A stretch of DNA of 64,000 bases, taken from contig JAFDZT010000004.1 in the NCBI GenBank assembly GCA_018266735.1, forward strand, positions 654,094 to 718,093, written 5' to 3'. The notes below the pieces were generated by a model. It saw nothing but the letters and a program-made list of their open reading frames with translations, had not been told where the DNA came from and did no database searches. Shown here piece after piece: positions 52,798-62,891 of the stretch (position 1 is its first letter; each line of letters opens with the position of its first letter). The DNA comes from Bacteroidota bacterium. Lineage in GTDB: Bacteria > Bacteroidota > Ignavibacteria > Kapaibacteriales > Kapaibacteriaceae. Made by a program: the position numbers and the translations under genes.

Positions 52798-53139
52798 TTA
52801 CTGTTTCACCGAAACGATGATCGTGAGATGGTGCGAGCGCTTCCGAATTCGGTAGGCACGTCCCATTGGTGCTGGCGAGATCCGCTTGATCGTTGGACCC
52901 GGATCCACAAAGGCCTCTTTCACGTAGATGGCTTCAGGATCAACTCCCGAATCCTTCTGCTGAAGATTGTTGATGGCACTCTTGAGCGTGAGCTCTGCGA
53001 TCTCTGCCGCCTGCTTGTCCGAAAACTGCAGGGCGTTGAGAGCGAATGCCGCCGACTTACCGCGGATAAGGTCCACCACCAACCGCATCTTGCGTGGCGA
53101 TGACCGCGTGTACCGTTTGATTGCGCGTGCTTCCATCAT
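52798..53139 (-). CDS. rplV: 50S ribosomal protein L22
   Basis: 113 residues: RYTRSSPRKMRLVVDLIRGK near 9-28 and KRISPAPMGRAYRIRKRSHHL. Double ATG start. Confidence 0.96.
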   Translation of the reverse strand: MMEARAIKRYTRSSPRKMRLVVDLIRGKSAAFALNALQFSDKQAAEIAELTLKSAINNLQQKDSGVDPEAIYVKEAFVDPGPTIKRISPAPMGRAYRIRKRSHHLTIIVSVKQ

Positions 53140-53148
53140 TGCGTCTCG

Positions 53149-53436
53149 TTATTTCTTTCCTGTCTTGAGATCCTTACGGTTTCCGGAATGTCCCCGGAAC
53201 GTCCGCGTCGGCGAAAACTCACCCAACTTGTGACCCACCATGTTCTCCGTTACATAGACCGGGATGAACTTGTTGCCGTTGTGCACGGCGAACGTGTGTC
53301 CCACGAAATCAGGAGCGATGACCGAAGAACGTGCCCATGTCTTGATGACAGCCTTCTTTGCGTTGGCATTCATCGCATCGACCTTCTTCGTCAGCTTATA
53401 GCTGATGAATGGTTCTTTTTTCAGTGAACGAGGCAT
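53149..53436 (-). CDS. rpsS: 30S ribosomal protein S19
   Basis: 95 residues: [18 protein letters not shown], with the C-terminal [17 protein letters not shown] signature. Confidence 0.97.
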   Translation of the reverse strand: MPRSLKKEPFISYKLTKKVDAMNANAKKAVIKTWARSSVIAPDFVGHTFAVHNGNKFIPVYVTENMVGHKLGEFSPTRTFRGHSGNRKDLKTGKK

Positions 53437-53465
53437 AGGTTCTGATCCTTACGAGTTCGCTTCGA

Positions 53466-54302
53466 TTATGCGTTTCTGTGACGGATGATGAGATCGTTCG
53501 ACGCCTTCTTCTTCTTGCGCGTCTTGAGACCCTTTGCGAGCTGACCCCATGGCGAACGGAGGTGTTGACGTCCACCACCGGACTTCGAGCGACCTTCACC
53601 ACCACCGTTCGGGTGGTCGATCGGATTCATGGCCATACCACGCGTCTGCGGGCGAACACCCTTCCAACGCATACGTCCGGCCTTCCCCCACATGATGTTC
53701 TCCTGCTCACCATTGCTGACCACGCCGAGCGTTGCCATGCAATTGCCGGGAACCATGCGGATCTCGCCTGAAGGCAACTTCAATTGTGCCTTGCCATTGT
53801 CCAGTCCTACGAGCTGTGCGGACGTGCCGGCGCTGCGCGCCATCTGTCCACCCTTGCCCGGCTTGAGTTCGATGTTGTGCACGAACAGACCGAAGGGGAT
53901 CTTGTTCAGCGGAAGAGCATTGCCGTCCTTGAGGTCGGCATTCTCACTCGCCATGATCTTCGTTCCCACCTTCACCTTGTCCGGTGCAAGGATGTATCGC
54001 TTCTCACCGTCCGTGTACTCAACAAGTGCGATGCGGCATGTACGGTTCGGATCGTACTCGATCGTGAGGACCGTTGCCTCCATGTTCAACTTGTTGCGCT
54101 TGAAGTCGATGATGCGATACAAACGCTTATGTCCACCACCACGGTGACGTGCCGTTACACGTCCGGTGTTGTTCCGTCCGCCCGACTTCTTCAGCGGCGA
54201 CGTGAGAGACCGCTCCGGCGTTGTTGCCGTGATCTCGTCAAACGTGCTCAAGCTGTAGTGCCTGGTGCCCGGTGTGATCGGTCTGAGTTTACGAATTGCC
54301 AT
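53466..54302 (-). CDS. rplB: 50S ribosomal protein L2
   Basis: 278 residues: [21 protein letters not shown] near 47-67 and the peptidyl-transferase-centre loop [22 protein letters not shown] near 214-235, with the conserved His. Confidence 0.97.
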   Translation of the reverse strand: MAIRKLRPITPGTRHYSLSTFDEITATTPERSLTSPLKKSGGRNNTGRVTARHRGGGHKRLYRIIDFKRNKLNMEATVLTIEYDPNRTCRIALVEYTDGEKRYILAPDKVKVGTKIMASENADLKDGNALPLNKIPFGLFVHNIELKPGKGGQMARSAGTSAQLVGLDNGKAQLKLPSGEIRMVPGNCMATLGVVSNGEQENIMWGKAGRMRWKGVRPQTRGMAMNPIDHPNGGGEGRSKSGGGRQHLRSPWGQLAKGLKTRKKKKASNDLIIRHRNA

Positions 54303-54332
54303 TGGTGCGTTCTCCGATTTCCGTTCTAGCTG

Positions 54333-54638
54333 TTAGTCTTCCGATCCGCCTTCGCCTGCCACCACGTCGATCGTCTGTCCTTCTTTCAGCGTCACATAGG
54401 CCTTCTTGCGAAGGTTCGTGCGACCTGTCTGAATGCCACGACGCGTCATGCGTGACTTGACCTTGCCCTTGGTGCGAACAGTACGGATACTGTCCACCTC
54501 AACGTCGAACATTTGCTTCAGAGCCGCGCGGATCTGGACCTTGTTCGCGTTCGGATCGACTTCGAAGACGTATTGGCGCAGATAGCCCACAGAAGTGGCC
54601 TTCTCTGTAATCACCGGTTTTCTGAGCACTTTGATCAT
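54333..54638 (-). CDS. rplW: 50S ribosomal protein L23
   Basis: 101 residues: LRKPVITEKATSVGYLRQYVFEV start and KVKSRMTRRGIQTGRTNLRKKA. It lies at the tunnel exit of the ribosome. Confidence 0.95.
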   Translation of the reverse strand: MIKVLRKPVITEKATSVGYLRQYVFEVDPNANKVQIRAALKQMFDVEVDSIRTVRTKGKVKSRMTRRGIQTGRTNLRKKAYVTLKEGQTIDVVAGEGGSED

Positions 54639-54653
54639 GTCGTACGCCGTCTC

Positions 54654-55280
54654 TTAGTTCGTGCCAAATGATTGTTCAAGTGTCTGCATGGCGCTCTTGA
54701 AGATCAACAGCTTGCCATGGCTCAACACATCGTATGCCGAGATCTTGTCCGCCGGGAAGGTCGTCACTCCCGGAATGTTGCGCGCCGACTTCACAATGGT
54801 CTGATCGACCGATGGAAGCAACACCAACACCTTACCGTCGATGTTCAATGCCTTGAGGATCGTTGCCATGTCCTTGGTCTTTGCAACCGGCAACGTGAAG
54901 TCCTCGACCACAACGAGATTCGATTCCTTCGCACGAAGTGCGAGCGCTGACTTCCGGGCAAGGCGCTTGACCTTGATCGGCAGGTCTACACTGTACAGGT
55001 GCGGTACCGGTCCGTGAATGGTGCCACCGCCCGGATTGAGTGGCGAGCGGCTCGAACCGCGACGTGCTCCACCCGTTCCCTTTTGCTTGAACGGCTTCTT
55101 CCCACCACCACGCACTTCCGTGCGCGTCTTGGTCTTCGCAGTGCCCTGACGGCGATGCGCGAGATATGCTCGCACTGCCTGATACATGGCGTGCTCGTTC
55201 GGCTCAACTCCGAAGATCGACTCGGGGAGCTCGATCGTGCCTGCTGTGGCACCGTCTTTTGTTCGTACATCCACTGTCAT
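54654..55280 (-). CDS. rplD: 50S ribosomal protein L4
   Basis: 208 residues: RRQGTAKTKTRTEVRGGGKKPFKQKGTGG region with the tunnel-lining loop RRGSSRSPLNPGGGTIHGP. The usual L4 also represses its own operon in some bacteria; no such leader is seen here. Confidence 0.96.
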   Translation of the reverse strand: MTVDVRTKDGATAGTIELPESIFGVEPNEHAMYQAVRAYLAHRRQGTAKTKTRTEVRGGGKKPFKQKGTGGARRGSSRSPLNPGGGTIHGPVPHLYSVDLPIKVKRLARKSALALRAKESNLVVVEDFTLPVAKTKDMATILKALNIDGKVLVLLPSVDQTIVKSARNIPGVTTFPADKISAYDVLSHGKLLIFKSAMQTLEQSFGTN

Positions 55281-55292
55281 GGTCGTGTTCTC

Positions 55293-55913
55293 TTATAGCT
55301 TCACAATTTCAATGATAGCATTCGGTGCTCCCGGAATGCTGCCCTTCACCAACAAGAGATTGCTTTCGGGCATCACTCGCAAGACGGTCAGATTGCGCGT
55401 CGTGATGCGCGTACCACCCATCCGCCCTGCCATCCGCAATCCCTTGAAAACGCGGGATGGGAACGACGAGGAACCAATGGAACCTGGAGCACGTGGACGG
55501 TCGCTCTGACCGTGCGTTGCCATACCAACACCACCGAAGTGGTGACGCTTGACAACACCCTGGAATCCACGACCCTTGCTCGTTGCAGAGACCTTTACCT
55601 TGTCTCCGACCACGAAGGTCTCCACCGTGAGAATGTCTCCAAGTGCAACCGTGTTGGCAAGCTGACGGAACTCCTTCAAGTGACGTACCGGTGCCGTGTT
55701 CGCTTTCGCGAAGTGTCCGGCGCGTGGCTTGTTCACCTTCCGCTCAGCGATGAGACCGAAACCGATCTGCGCCGCTGTGTATCCGTCCTTCTCCAGGGTT
55801 CTCACCTGTGTTACCGGGCATGGTCCGGCTTCGATCACAGTGCACGGCACAAAGGCGCCGTCTTCCGTGAAGATGCTCGTCATCCCTATTTTTCGTCCAA
55901 GTAATGCGCTCAT
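55293..55913 (-). CDS. rplC: 50S ribosomal protein L3
   Basis: 206 residues: [20 protein letters not shown] start and the signature [18 protein letters not shown] near 111-128. Confidence 0.97.
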   Translation of the reverse strand: MSALLGRKIGMTSIFTEDGAFVPCTVIEAGPCPVTQVRTLEKDGYTAAQIGFGLIAERKVNKPRAGHFAKANTAPVRHLKEFRQLANTVALGDILTVETFVVGDKVKVSATSKGRGFQGVVKRHHFGGVGMATHGQSDRPRAPGSIGSSSFPSRVFKGLRMAGRMGGTRITTRNLTVLRVMPESNLLLVKGSIPGAPNAIIEIVKL

Positions 55914-55926
55914 TTGGGTCAGTCCT

Positions 55927-56235
55927 TTACACCTTCACTTCGACATCAACTCCGGCTGGCAACTCAAGGCGCATAAGCGCATCGATGGTCTTCTGCGTCG
56001 AGCTGAAGATGTCGATCAAACGCTTGTGCACGCGTGCTTCGAATTGCTCACGAGACTTCTTATCCACGTGCGGTGAACGAAGCACCGTGTAGACTGATTT
56101 TTCCGTTGGCAGCGGAATCGGGCCCGATACCACGGCTCCCGTTTGCTTCACCGTCCGGACGATGCGCTCAGCCGATCTATCGATCAGATTGTGATCGTAT
56201 GAGCGAAGCTTGATGCGAATGCGTTGCGTTGCCAC
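55927..56235 (-). CDS. rpsJ: 30S ribosomal protein S10, GTG start
   Basis: 102 residues: [20 protein letters not shown] and the [26 protein letters not shown] signature. It starts at GTG 56235 with AGGAG nine bases upstream. First gene of the S10 cluster. Confidence 0.97.
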   Translation of the reverse strand: MATQRIRIKLRSYDHNLIDRSAERIVRTVKQTGAVVSGPIPLPTEKSVYTVLRSPHVDKKSREQFEARVHKRLIDIFSSTQKTIDALMRLELPAGVDVEVKV

Positions 56236-56274
56236 TCGTTAGTTCTCCTGTAAGGCTCTTGCTAGGTCGGAGAC

Positions 56275-56302
56275 AAAAAGAGGGAAGGCGGGCCTTCCCT
56301 CT
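56275..56302 (-). terminator. terminator after tuf
   Basis: Minus strand: stem AGAGGGAAGG/CCTTCCCTCT with a four-base loop followed by TTTTT, about 20 bases after the tuf stop. It separates the str operon from the S10 operon. Confidence 0.93.
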
Positions 56303-56322
56303 GTTCCGATTCTATGCGTTGC

Positions 56323-57531
56323 TTATTCGATGATTTCCGTTACAACTCCAGCACCGACCGTACGACCGCCTTCGCGAATAGCGAAGCGCAATCCAGTGTC
56401 CATTGCAACAGGAGTGATCAGGGTGACGTCAAGATTGTCAACATTATCACCAGGCATGATCATTTCCAGTCCTGCAGGAAGATCCAACACACCCGTTACG
56501 TCCGTTGTACGGAAGTAGAATTGTGGGCGGTAGTTGGTGAAGAATGGCGTGTGACGTCCGCCTTCTTCCTTCGTCAGAACATATGCCTGTGCCTTGAACT
56601 TCGTGTGCGGCGTGATCGAACCGGTCTTGGCCAATACCATTCCGCGCTCGAGTTCTTCCTTGTCCACACCACGAAGGAGAAGTCCTACGTTGTCGCCGGC
56701 ACGACCTTCGTCGAGCAGCTTGCGGAACATTTCGATACCCGTGACGGTGGTCTTCTTCTGAAGACCGAAACCTACGATCTCCACTTCTTCGTTGAGCTTG
56801 ACAACGCCACGCTCGATACGACCCGTTCCTACCGTTCCACGACCCGTGATCGAGAACACGTCCTCGACCGGCATCAGGAATGGCTTGTCGATATCACGTA
56901 CCGGCGTTGGGATGTAGCTGTCCACTGCATTCATGAGCTCCATGATGCATTCCATGTCCGGATCGTCCTTGGACGTCGAATCGGAAGAAGCTGCATCAAG
57001 TGCCTTGAGAGCCGAACCCTTGACGATCGGAATGTCGTCTCCAGGGAATTCATACTTGCTGAGCAGTTCGCGGATCTCGAGTTCAACGAGGTCTACGAGT
57101 TCTGGATCTGCAATGTCGACCTTGTTCATGAAGACCACGATACGTGGTACTCCAACCTGACGTGCAAGCAGGATGTGCTCACGCGTTTGTGGCATCGGAC
57201 CGTCCGTTGCTGCCACTACAAGGATCGCGCCGTCCATCTGAGCAGCACCCGTGATCATGTTCTTCACATAATCGGCGTGGCCCGGACAGTCCACGTGAGC
57301 ATAGTGACGGTTCTCCGTCTCATACTCTACGTGTGCCGTAGCGATCGTGATCCCGCGTGCCTTTTCTTCTGGTGCGTTGTCGATCGAGTCGAACGAACGC
57401 TTTTCAGAAAGGCCACGCTTAGCGAGCGTCATCGTGATCGCTGCTGTGAGCGTCGTCTTGCCGTGGTCAACGTGGCCAATCGTGCCAACGTTTACGTGCG
57501 GCTTGCTCCGGTTGAAGGTTTCTTTTGCCAT
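56323..57531 (-). CDS. tuf: elongation factor Tu
   Basis: 402 residues, a few more than usual (about 395); the extra lies near 180-200 ([12 protein letters not shown]). G1 GHVDHGKTT at 19-27, G3 [12 protein letters not shown] at 81-92 and NKVD near 136-139. It carries aminoacyl-tRNA to the ribosome. It has its own promoter (57610-57641) and terminator, so it can be expressed apart from rpsL-rpsG-fusA. Confidence 0.98.
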   Translation of the reverse strand: MAKETFNRSKPHVNVGTIGHVDHGKTTLTAAITMTLAKRGLSEKRSFDSIDNAPEEKARGITIATAHVEYETENRHYAHVDCPGHADYVKNMITGAAQMDGAILVVAATDGPMPQTREHILLARQVGVPRIVVFMNKVDIADPELVDLVELEIRELLSKYEFPGDDIPIVKGSALKALDAASSDSTSKDDPDMECIMELMNAVDSYIPTPVRDIDKPFLMPVEDVFSITGRGTVGTGRIERGVVKLNEEVEIVGFGLQKKTTVTGIEMFRKLLDEGRAGDNVGLLLRGVDKEELERGMVLAKTGSITPHTKFKAQAYVLTKEEGGRHTPFFTNYRPQFYFRTTDVTGVLDLPAGLEMIMPGDNVDNLDVTLITPVAMDTGLRFAIREGGRTVGAGVVTEIIE

Positions 57532-57609
57532 GGAACAATCTCCTCTGGTTGCAGGAAGGTTGTGTTATGAATTGTGTGTTGCTTGTCGAGTTCGAAACGG
57601 AATAGAAAA

Positions 57610-57641
57610 CAAAGGTACGGGAATTCCTGGACATGACCAAA
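57610..57641 (-). promoter_or_regulatory. tuf promoter, Bacteroidota-type consensus
   Basis: Minus strand: -33 element TTTG (57641-57638), a 20-base spacer, and -7 element TACCTTTG (57617-57610), a full match to TTTG-N20-TAnnTTTG. A leader of about 70 bases to tuf ATG 57531 follows. Confidence 0.85.
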
Positions 57642-57677
57642 TGCTTTTGAATTCGGTCAAAAGAAATCTTCCCGCGC

Positions 57678-59744
57678 CTATCGGCGAGAGAGTGCGGGCT
57701 CGTAATGCGAAAAGCGCATCGTATACGAACCACGCCCTTGTGTGAGCGAGCGCAACTGCGTTACGTAGCCGAATAGTTGTGACAGGGGAACCACCGCCGT
57801 CACCACTTGAAGGATGTCGCGCATCTGAATGCCCTCTATCCTGCCGCTGCGGGAACTGAGGTCAGCAATGACCTCTCCCACATATTCTTCGGGCGTAACG
57901 ACCTCTACGTGGAAGACAGGCTCCATGATCACCGGTGTGGCGATCCTCGCAGCATCTTTCGCTGCGATGGAGGCCGCGATGGCATACGCCAACTCGGTCG
58001 AGTCTTCCTCGATATAGACCGCATCGACCAGGGCCGCCACGATATCGATCATGGGGTACCCTGCGATCGGGCCAACCTTGAGAGCCTCAAGGGCTCCCTG
58101 TTCGGCACTCTTGACATACGATTCGGGAAGTGCTTGTGGTTGTAGTTCGTTGACGAACGCAAAGCCTTTTCCCGACTCGTTCGGACGCAGCTCAATGGTG
58201 ACCTGGCCGAATTGATTCTTCCCGGTGGCGCTTCGGACAAATGTGCCCTCGTGCCGTGCCGTGGAAGTAATCGTTTCTCGATAAGCAACCTGAGGTTTTC
58301 CAACTTTGACGGGGACGTTGAACTCTCGTTTCAGTCGGTCGGCAAGGATCTCCAAATGGAGTTCCCCAACACCGCTGATGATGATCTGCCCTGTCTCCGT
58401 ATCAGTATGGAATCGAAACGTCGGATCTTCTTCAGAGAGCCGATGTAAGGATTCCGTCAACTTGTCTTGATCTGCCAGCGTTCGCGCCTCAATACTCTGA
58501 TTGATCACGGGCTCGGCAAAACTGATGTTCTCCAACAGGATGGGATGCTTTGCGTCGCAAAGCGTATCCCCGGTGCGTGTGAAGCGTAAGGCAGGAATGG
58601 CAATGATGTCGCCCGCATAGGCAGCATCGATCTCGTCCCGCTTGTTCGCCTTCATCCGCAGGATCTTCCCCGCTCGCTCCTTCTTGTCGTTCGTGGCGTT
58701 GTAGATCTGGTCGCCCACCTTGACCACTCCGGAATACACACGTACGAACGTGAGCCTTCCTACAAACGGGTCGGTGAGGATCTTGAACGCCAACGCTGCG
58801 AACGGCTCTTCGTCGAGTGGCTTGCGTACGAGCGCCTTCTCGTGGTCCTTGACGTCGAAGCCATGCGTACTGCCCACATCCTTCGGACTCGGCAAGTAGG
58901 CGATCACGGCATCGAGCAACTGCTGCACACCCTTGTTCTTGAAGGCACTGCCACACAGGACAGGGGTGAGATGCAATTGAAGGGTGGCACGGCGAAGGGA
59001 GGCAGTGAGCTCTTCCGCTTCGATGGTCTCCCCTCCGAGATATCGCTCGGCCATCTCATCGTCGAAATCGGCGACGGCCTCGATGAGCTCCGTACGCTTC
59101 TGCTCGGCCAATGGCCGCAGTTCGTCGGAGATCTCCTGCACGTCAAAGGTCGATCCTTCATCACCATGGTGGTAGACAAGGGCCTTCATCAGGACCAAAT
59201 TCACCACACCGATAAAGGTGTCCTCGACGCCGATCGGGATCTCGATGGCCACCGGTCGTGCATTCAATCGTGTGCGCATCATGTCCAGCACACGCTCGAA
59301 ATCCGCTCCAACCCGGTCCATCTTGTTCACAAAGGCGATACGCGGTACCCGGTACTCGTTGGCCTGATGCCAGACGGTCTCGCTTTGCGGCTCTACGCCG
59401 GCAACGGCGTCGAAGAGAGCAATGGCACCGTCGAGGACCCGGAGTGAACGCTGCACCTCTGCAGTGAAGTCCACATGCCCCGGCGTATCGATGATGTTGA
59501 TCGTGACACGCTTTCCATCCGGACCCGTCCATTCACAGGATACTGCGGCAGAGGTGATCGTGATCCCCCGCTCCCGCTCCTGATCCATGTAGTCCGTAAA
59601 GGCCGTTCCCTCGTGAACCTCTCCCATGCGGTGCAATACACCGGTGTAGTAGAGGATCCGCTCCGTGGTCGTCGTCTTCCCGGCATCAATGTGTGCCATG
59701 ATGCCGATGTTGCGCACGAGATCTATGTCGACGGAACGGGCCAT
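57678..59744 (-). CDS. fusA: elongation factor G
   Basis: 688 residues, five domains. G1 AHIDAGKTTTTER near 17-29, G3 DTPGHVDF near 88-95 and NKMDR near 142-146. It drives ribosomal translocation. Transcribed between rpsG and tuf in the usual str order; 41 bases upstream to rpsG. Confidence 0.98.
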   Translation of the reverse strand: MARSVDIDLVRNIGIMAHIDAGKTTTTERILYYTGVLHRMGEVHEGTAFTDYMDQERERGITITSAAVSCEWTGPDGKRVTINIIDTPGHVDFTAEVQRSLRVLDGAIALFDAVAGVEPQSETVWHQANEYRVPRIAFVNKMDRVGADFERVLDMMRTRLNARPVAIEIPIGVEDTFIGVVNLVLMKALVYHHGDEGSTFDVQEISDELRPLAEQKRTELIEAVADFDDEMAERYLGGETIEAEELTASLRRATLQLHLTPVLCGSAFKNKGVQQLLDAVIAYLPSPKDVGSTHGFDVKDHEKALVRKPLDEEPFAALAFKILTDPFVGRLTFVRVYSGVVKVGDQIYNATNDKKERAGKILRMKANKRDEIDAAYAGDIIAIPALRFTRTGDTLCDAKHPILLENISFAEPVINQSIEARTLADQDKLTESLHRLSEEDPTFRFHTDTETGQIIISGVGELHLEILADRLKREFNVPVKVGKPQVAYRETITSTARHEGTFVRSATGKNQFGQVTIELRPNESGKGFAFVNELQPQALPESYVKSAEQGALEALKVGPIAGYPMIDIVAALVDAVYIEEDSTELAYAIAASIAAKDAARIATPVIMEPVFHVEVVTPEEYVGEVIADLSSRSGRIEGIQMRDILQVVTAVVPLSQLFGYVTQLRSLTQGRGSYTMRFSHYEPALSRR

Positions 59745-59785
59745 GTCGTGTCGGTCTTCCTCAGGTTGTCAAAGAACGCTTGTGT

Positions 59786-60253
59786 TTACCACTTGAAGTG
59801 GGCAAACGCACGGTTGGCATCGGCCATCCGGTGCATTTCATCGCGACGCTTGATCGCCCCACCTTCACCGTTCGCCGCTGCAATGAGCTCCGAAGCGAGC
59901 TTCGAGGCCATCGACTTGTCGCGACGATCCAGTGCGAACTTCTTGATCCAGCGAATGGCGAGTGTCAAGCGACGCTCTTCACGCACTTCCATCGGTACCT
60001 GATACGTCGCTCCACCAACGCGGCGCGGACGGATCTCGATGGAGGGAGCGGCGTTCTGCACGGCCTTCCGGAACACGTCGAGCGGGTTCTGCTCGGTCTT
60101 CTTCTCGATCATGTCGAACGCTTCATAGATGATGGCGCGGGCCGTGGCCTTCTTGCCTTCTTCCATGACGTTGTTCACGAACTTGGCAACGATGAGATCG
60201 TTATACCGTGGATCCGGCGCCACACGACGCTTTTCTGCACGCTTCTTACGCAT
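59786..60253 (-). CDS. rpsG: 30S ribosomal protein S7
   Basis: 155 residues: DLIVAKFVNNVMEEGKKATA and the PSIEIRPRRVGGATYQVPMEV signature. Usual length. Confidence 0.97.
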   Translation of the reverse strand: MRKKRAEKRRVAPDPRYNDLIVAKFVNNVMEEGKKATARAIIYEAFDMIEKKTEQNPLDVFRKAVQNAAPSIEIRPRRVGGATYQVPMEVREERRLTLAIRWIKKFALDRRDKSMASKLASELIAAANGEGGAIKRRDEMHRMADANRAFAHFKW

Positions 60254-60285
60254 GTTTCAACTCTAGAACGTGTTTGTGTCTTCTG

Positions 60286-60690
60286 TTACTTCTTCTTGCC
60301 GGCAGCCGCTGTTGCGCCTGCCTTCGGACGCTTCGCGCCATACTTCGAACGAGCTTGCTTGCGGTTGTTCACGCCCTGCGTATCGGCCGCACCACGAATG
60401 ATGTGGTACCGTACACCCGGAAGGTCCTTGATACGACCTCCGCGGATCAACACGATGGAGTGCTCCTGCAGGTTGTGACCTTCGCCCGGAATGTATGCCG
60501 TGACCTCGGTTTGATTCGTCAAGCGCACACGGGCGACCTTGCGAAGGGCGGAATTCGGCTTCTTTGGTGTGGTCGTGTAGACGCGGGTGCAAACACCGCG
60601 CTTTTGCGGACAGGAGTCGAGCGCCGGGCTCTTACTCTTGACGACAACTGCCTCACGTCCCTTCCGGACAAGTTGGCTGATCGTTGGCAT
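60286..60690 (-). CDS. rpsL: 30S ribosomal protein S12
   Basis: 134 residues: the start [15 protein letters not shown], and the decoding loop [19 protein letters not shown] near 42-60 with Lys43-type residue PKKPNS, the site where streptomycin-resistance changes occur; the sensitive residue is kept. A short basic Ala/Lys tail ends the protein. First gene of the str operon. Confidence 0.97.
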   Translation of the reverse strand: MPTISQLVRKGREAVVVKSKSPALDSCPQKRGVCTRVYTTTPKKPNSALRKVARVRLTNQTEVTAYIPGEGHNLQEHSIVLIRGGRIKDLPGVRYHIIRGAADTQGVNNRKQARSKYGAKRPKAGATAAAGKKK

Positions 60691-60723
60691 GGATTCTCAC
60701 TAAAACGTTTTTGACAGAGCCTG

Positions 60724-60754
60724 CAAATATAGGGGGTTGGTGTGGACAAACCAA
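60724..60754 (-). promoter_or_regulatory. rpsL (str operon) promoter
   Basis: Minus strand: TTG (60754-60752), a 20-base spacer, then TATATTTG (60731-60724). The start would be about 27 bases before rpsL ATG 60690. A second TTTG at 60750-60747 has a 15-base spacer and fits less well. Confidence 0.75.
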
Positions 60755-60796
60755 GCGGATGAGGTGGGAATGTGAAAGAATGGCGAAATTGTTGGT

Positions 60797-61480
60797 ATGA
60801 AAATTCTCGTGATCGAGGATGAACCGAAGTTGAGCGCATTCCTCCGACAAGGCTTGGAGGAGCAGGGCTATGAGGTGGACGTGGCCGCAGATGGGGCGAA
60901 AGGGCTTGAAATGGCGCTTCGCGGACAGTATCAGGTGGTGGTCCTCGACCTGATGCTGCCCCTTCTCCATGGCCACGACGTTTGCCGCGCCGTGCGCGCC
61001 GAACGCCCCCACCTGCCGCTGATGATGCTGACCGCCATGGGTACCACCGAGGATACCGTGGCGGGACTGGAGCTGGGCGCCGACGATTACATGGTGAAAC
61101 CCTTCCAGTTCCCCGAATTCCTTGCCCGCATCCGCGCCCTGTGCCGCCGGTCAACTGCCGAGATCGCCGAGGAACGCTATACGTGCGGCGACTGCGTGGT
61201 CGACGCCACGAAACGCACCGTGACGCGCGCTGACCAGCCGATCACCCTCACGCCCCGCGAATACGCCCTGCTTCTGGAGTTCATCCGACACCAAGGCAAG
61301 ACGTACACGCGCGCCGAACTGGCTGAAAAGGTCTGGGGGATCACCTTCGATACCGGCACGAACGTGATCGACGTCTACGTGAACTACCTTCGCAACAAGA
61401 TCGATAAGGGATTCCCGACCAAATTGATCCAAACGGTCTTTGGAACCGGGTATGTGATGCAGGCCCCGGAAGGATCATGA
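60797..61480 (+). CDS. OmpR/PhoB-family response regulator
   Basis: 227 residues: receiver domain with acidic pair Glu7-Asp8, phosphorylation site Asp51 (VVVLDLMLP), Thr79 and Lys101, then a winged helix ending TVFGTGYVM. Closest in pattern to CusR/CzcR/QseB-type regulators of metal or envelope stress. Four-base overlap with the kinase gene. It starts the plus-strand set, divergent from rpsL. Confidence 0.93.
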   Translation: MKILVIEDEPKLSAFLRQGLEEQGYEVDVAADGAKGLEMALRGQYQVVVLDLMLPLLHGHDVCRAVRAERPHLPLMMLTAMGTTEDTVAGLELGADDYMVKPFQFPEFLARIRALCRRSTAEIAEERYTCGDCVVDATKRTVTRADQPITLTPREYALLLEFIRHQGKTYTRAELAEKVWGITFDTGTNVIDVYVNYLRNKIDKGFPTKLIQTVFGTGYVMQAPEGS

Positions 61481-62841
61481 CGATACGCACCCGCCTTACC
61501 CTGATGTTCGCCGCGATCATGGCCGTGATCCTCGGAGGAGCGCTGGTGTTCGTGTACGGACTGCAGTCACGCCTGGTGCGCGATGAATTCTACGACCTGT
61601 TGTCCGAACGCGCGGCCACGATCGCTACGATCTTCCTTGAGCCCGATTCGTCCGCTCGTTTGCGCATGATCGAGTTCGAGCAACGCAACGTCCGCACCCT
61701 TCCCGCCGAACGCATCCTTGTCGTGGGCACCAACGGTGAACAGCTCTTTGCCATGGGCCCTGCCTCCCTTCCCATCCCCTATGAACTGATCGCTAAGGCG
61801 CGCTCGGCCGGACATGCCCAGCGTTCACTGGATGGACGTCAGGCGATCGCCCATTCGTACCGTAACAATATCGTCGTGGTGGTCTCGGCGTCGGATACGA
61901 TCGGAAGCGAGCAGCTCGACGAGCTGCAGTGGATCATGCTGGGCGCGTTCCTCGTAAGTCTTGCCGCGACCTTTGCCGGTGGCGTGTTCTTTGCCGGACG
62001 TGCACTGGAGCCGATGAACCGTGTGGTACGCCGCGTGGAGGACATCTCTGCATCGAATCTGCACTTGCGTGTTGACATTGGCGACGGACGCGACGAGATC
62101 GCACGCCTGAGCATGACGTTCAATGAAATGCTCGAGCGCCTCGAGAAGAGCTTCGAAACGCAACGCACGTTCGTCACGAATGCATCGCATGAGTTGCGCA
62201 CTCCGCTCACGGCCATCATCGGAGAGATCCACGTGCAGCTGGCACGCGAACGCACGGCACCGGAGTATCGTGCTTCGCTGCTCTCTGTGCTGAACGAAGC
62301 CGAACGCTTGAATGCCATCGTGAGCAGCCTGCTGATGCTCGCACAGTATGAAGAAGGGCGGATGCCGCTGAATCCTGAAGAGGTGCGCCTCGACGATGTG
62401 GTGGTGGATGCGATCGGCATGATCCAACATCATCCCGGCTCGGAACGCATTCAAGTGCAGATCGAATCGGTGGACGATGGACAACGCTTTGCTGTGCGCG
62501 CCCATCGGTCGCTCCTGCTTGTGTGCATCACGAACCTGATCGACAATGCGTTGAAGTATTCGTCGACAGACCTTGTTGAAGTGAACGTTCGCGCAACAGA
62601 TGAATGCGTAAGCGTTTCGATACGCGACCATGGCATCGGCATTCCGGCTGATGTGTTGCACCGACTTACGGAGCCGTTCTTCCGCGCTAACAACGCGCGT
62701 GGCATCCCCGGCTTCGGTATCGGCCTGGCCGTCACGCAACGCATCGTCTCGTTGTACAAAGGCACACTCGACATGGTGAGCGACCCTACGTCCGGAACGA
62801 CGGCAACACTATCACTGCCATCGAAGCGCTCGCCGTTCTAA
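61477..62841 (+). CDS. sensor histidine kinase
   Basis: 454 residues: membrane helix 1 (about 8-30), a sensing domain of about 120 residues, helix 2 (about 153-175), HAMP (about 175-228), HisKA with His238 in NASHELRTPL, and HATPase with N-box NLIDNALKY (353-361), DHGIGIP (384-390) and GFGIGLAV (412-419). Autophosphorylates and acts on the preceding regulator. The ATG overlaps the regulator stop. Confidence 0.95.
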   Translation: MTIRTRLTLMFAAIMAVILGGALVFVYGLQSRLVRDEFYDLLSERAATIATIFLEPDSSARLRMIEFEQRNVRTLPAERILVVGTNGEQLFAMGPASLPIPYELIAKARSAGHAQRSLDGRQAIAHSYRNNIVVVVSASDTIGSEQLDELQWIMLGAFLVSLAATFAGGVFFAGRALEPMNRVVRRVEDISASNLHLRVDIGDGRDEIARLSMTFNEMLERLEKSFETQRTFVTNASHELRTPLTAIIGEIHVQLARERTAPEYRASLLSVLNEAERLNAIVSSLLMLAQYEEGRMPLNPEEVRLDDVVVDAIGMIQHHPGSERIQVQIESVDDGQRFAVRAHRSLLLVCITNLIDNALKYSSTDLVEVNVRATDECVSVSIRDHGIGIPADVLHRLTEPFFRANNARGIPGFGIGLAVTQRIVSLYKGTLDMVSDPTSGTTATLSLPSKRSPF

Positions 62842-62863
62842 CCATCTTCTAAGAGGATTGCTG

Positions 62864-62891
62864 TACGAAGTGCAATAGGTTGCACGTCGTA
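62864..62891. promoter_or_regulatory. 12-bp inverted repeat ending in the start codon
   Basis: Arms TACGAAGTGCAA (62864-62875) and TTGCACGTCGTA (62880-62891) match at 11 of 12 positions with a 4-base loop TAGG. The right arm includes the A of ATG 62891. It is either an operator for the two-component regulator or a hairpin hiding the start. Confidence 0.55.

Noticed and set aside
56314-57570. 418-codon open frame on the plus strand opposite tuf
   Set aside because: Shadow of the strongly biased tuf codons; no domain, start signal or conservation pattern.
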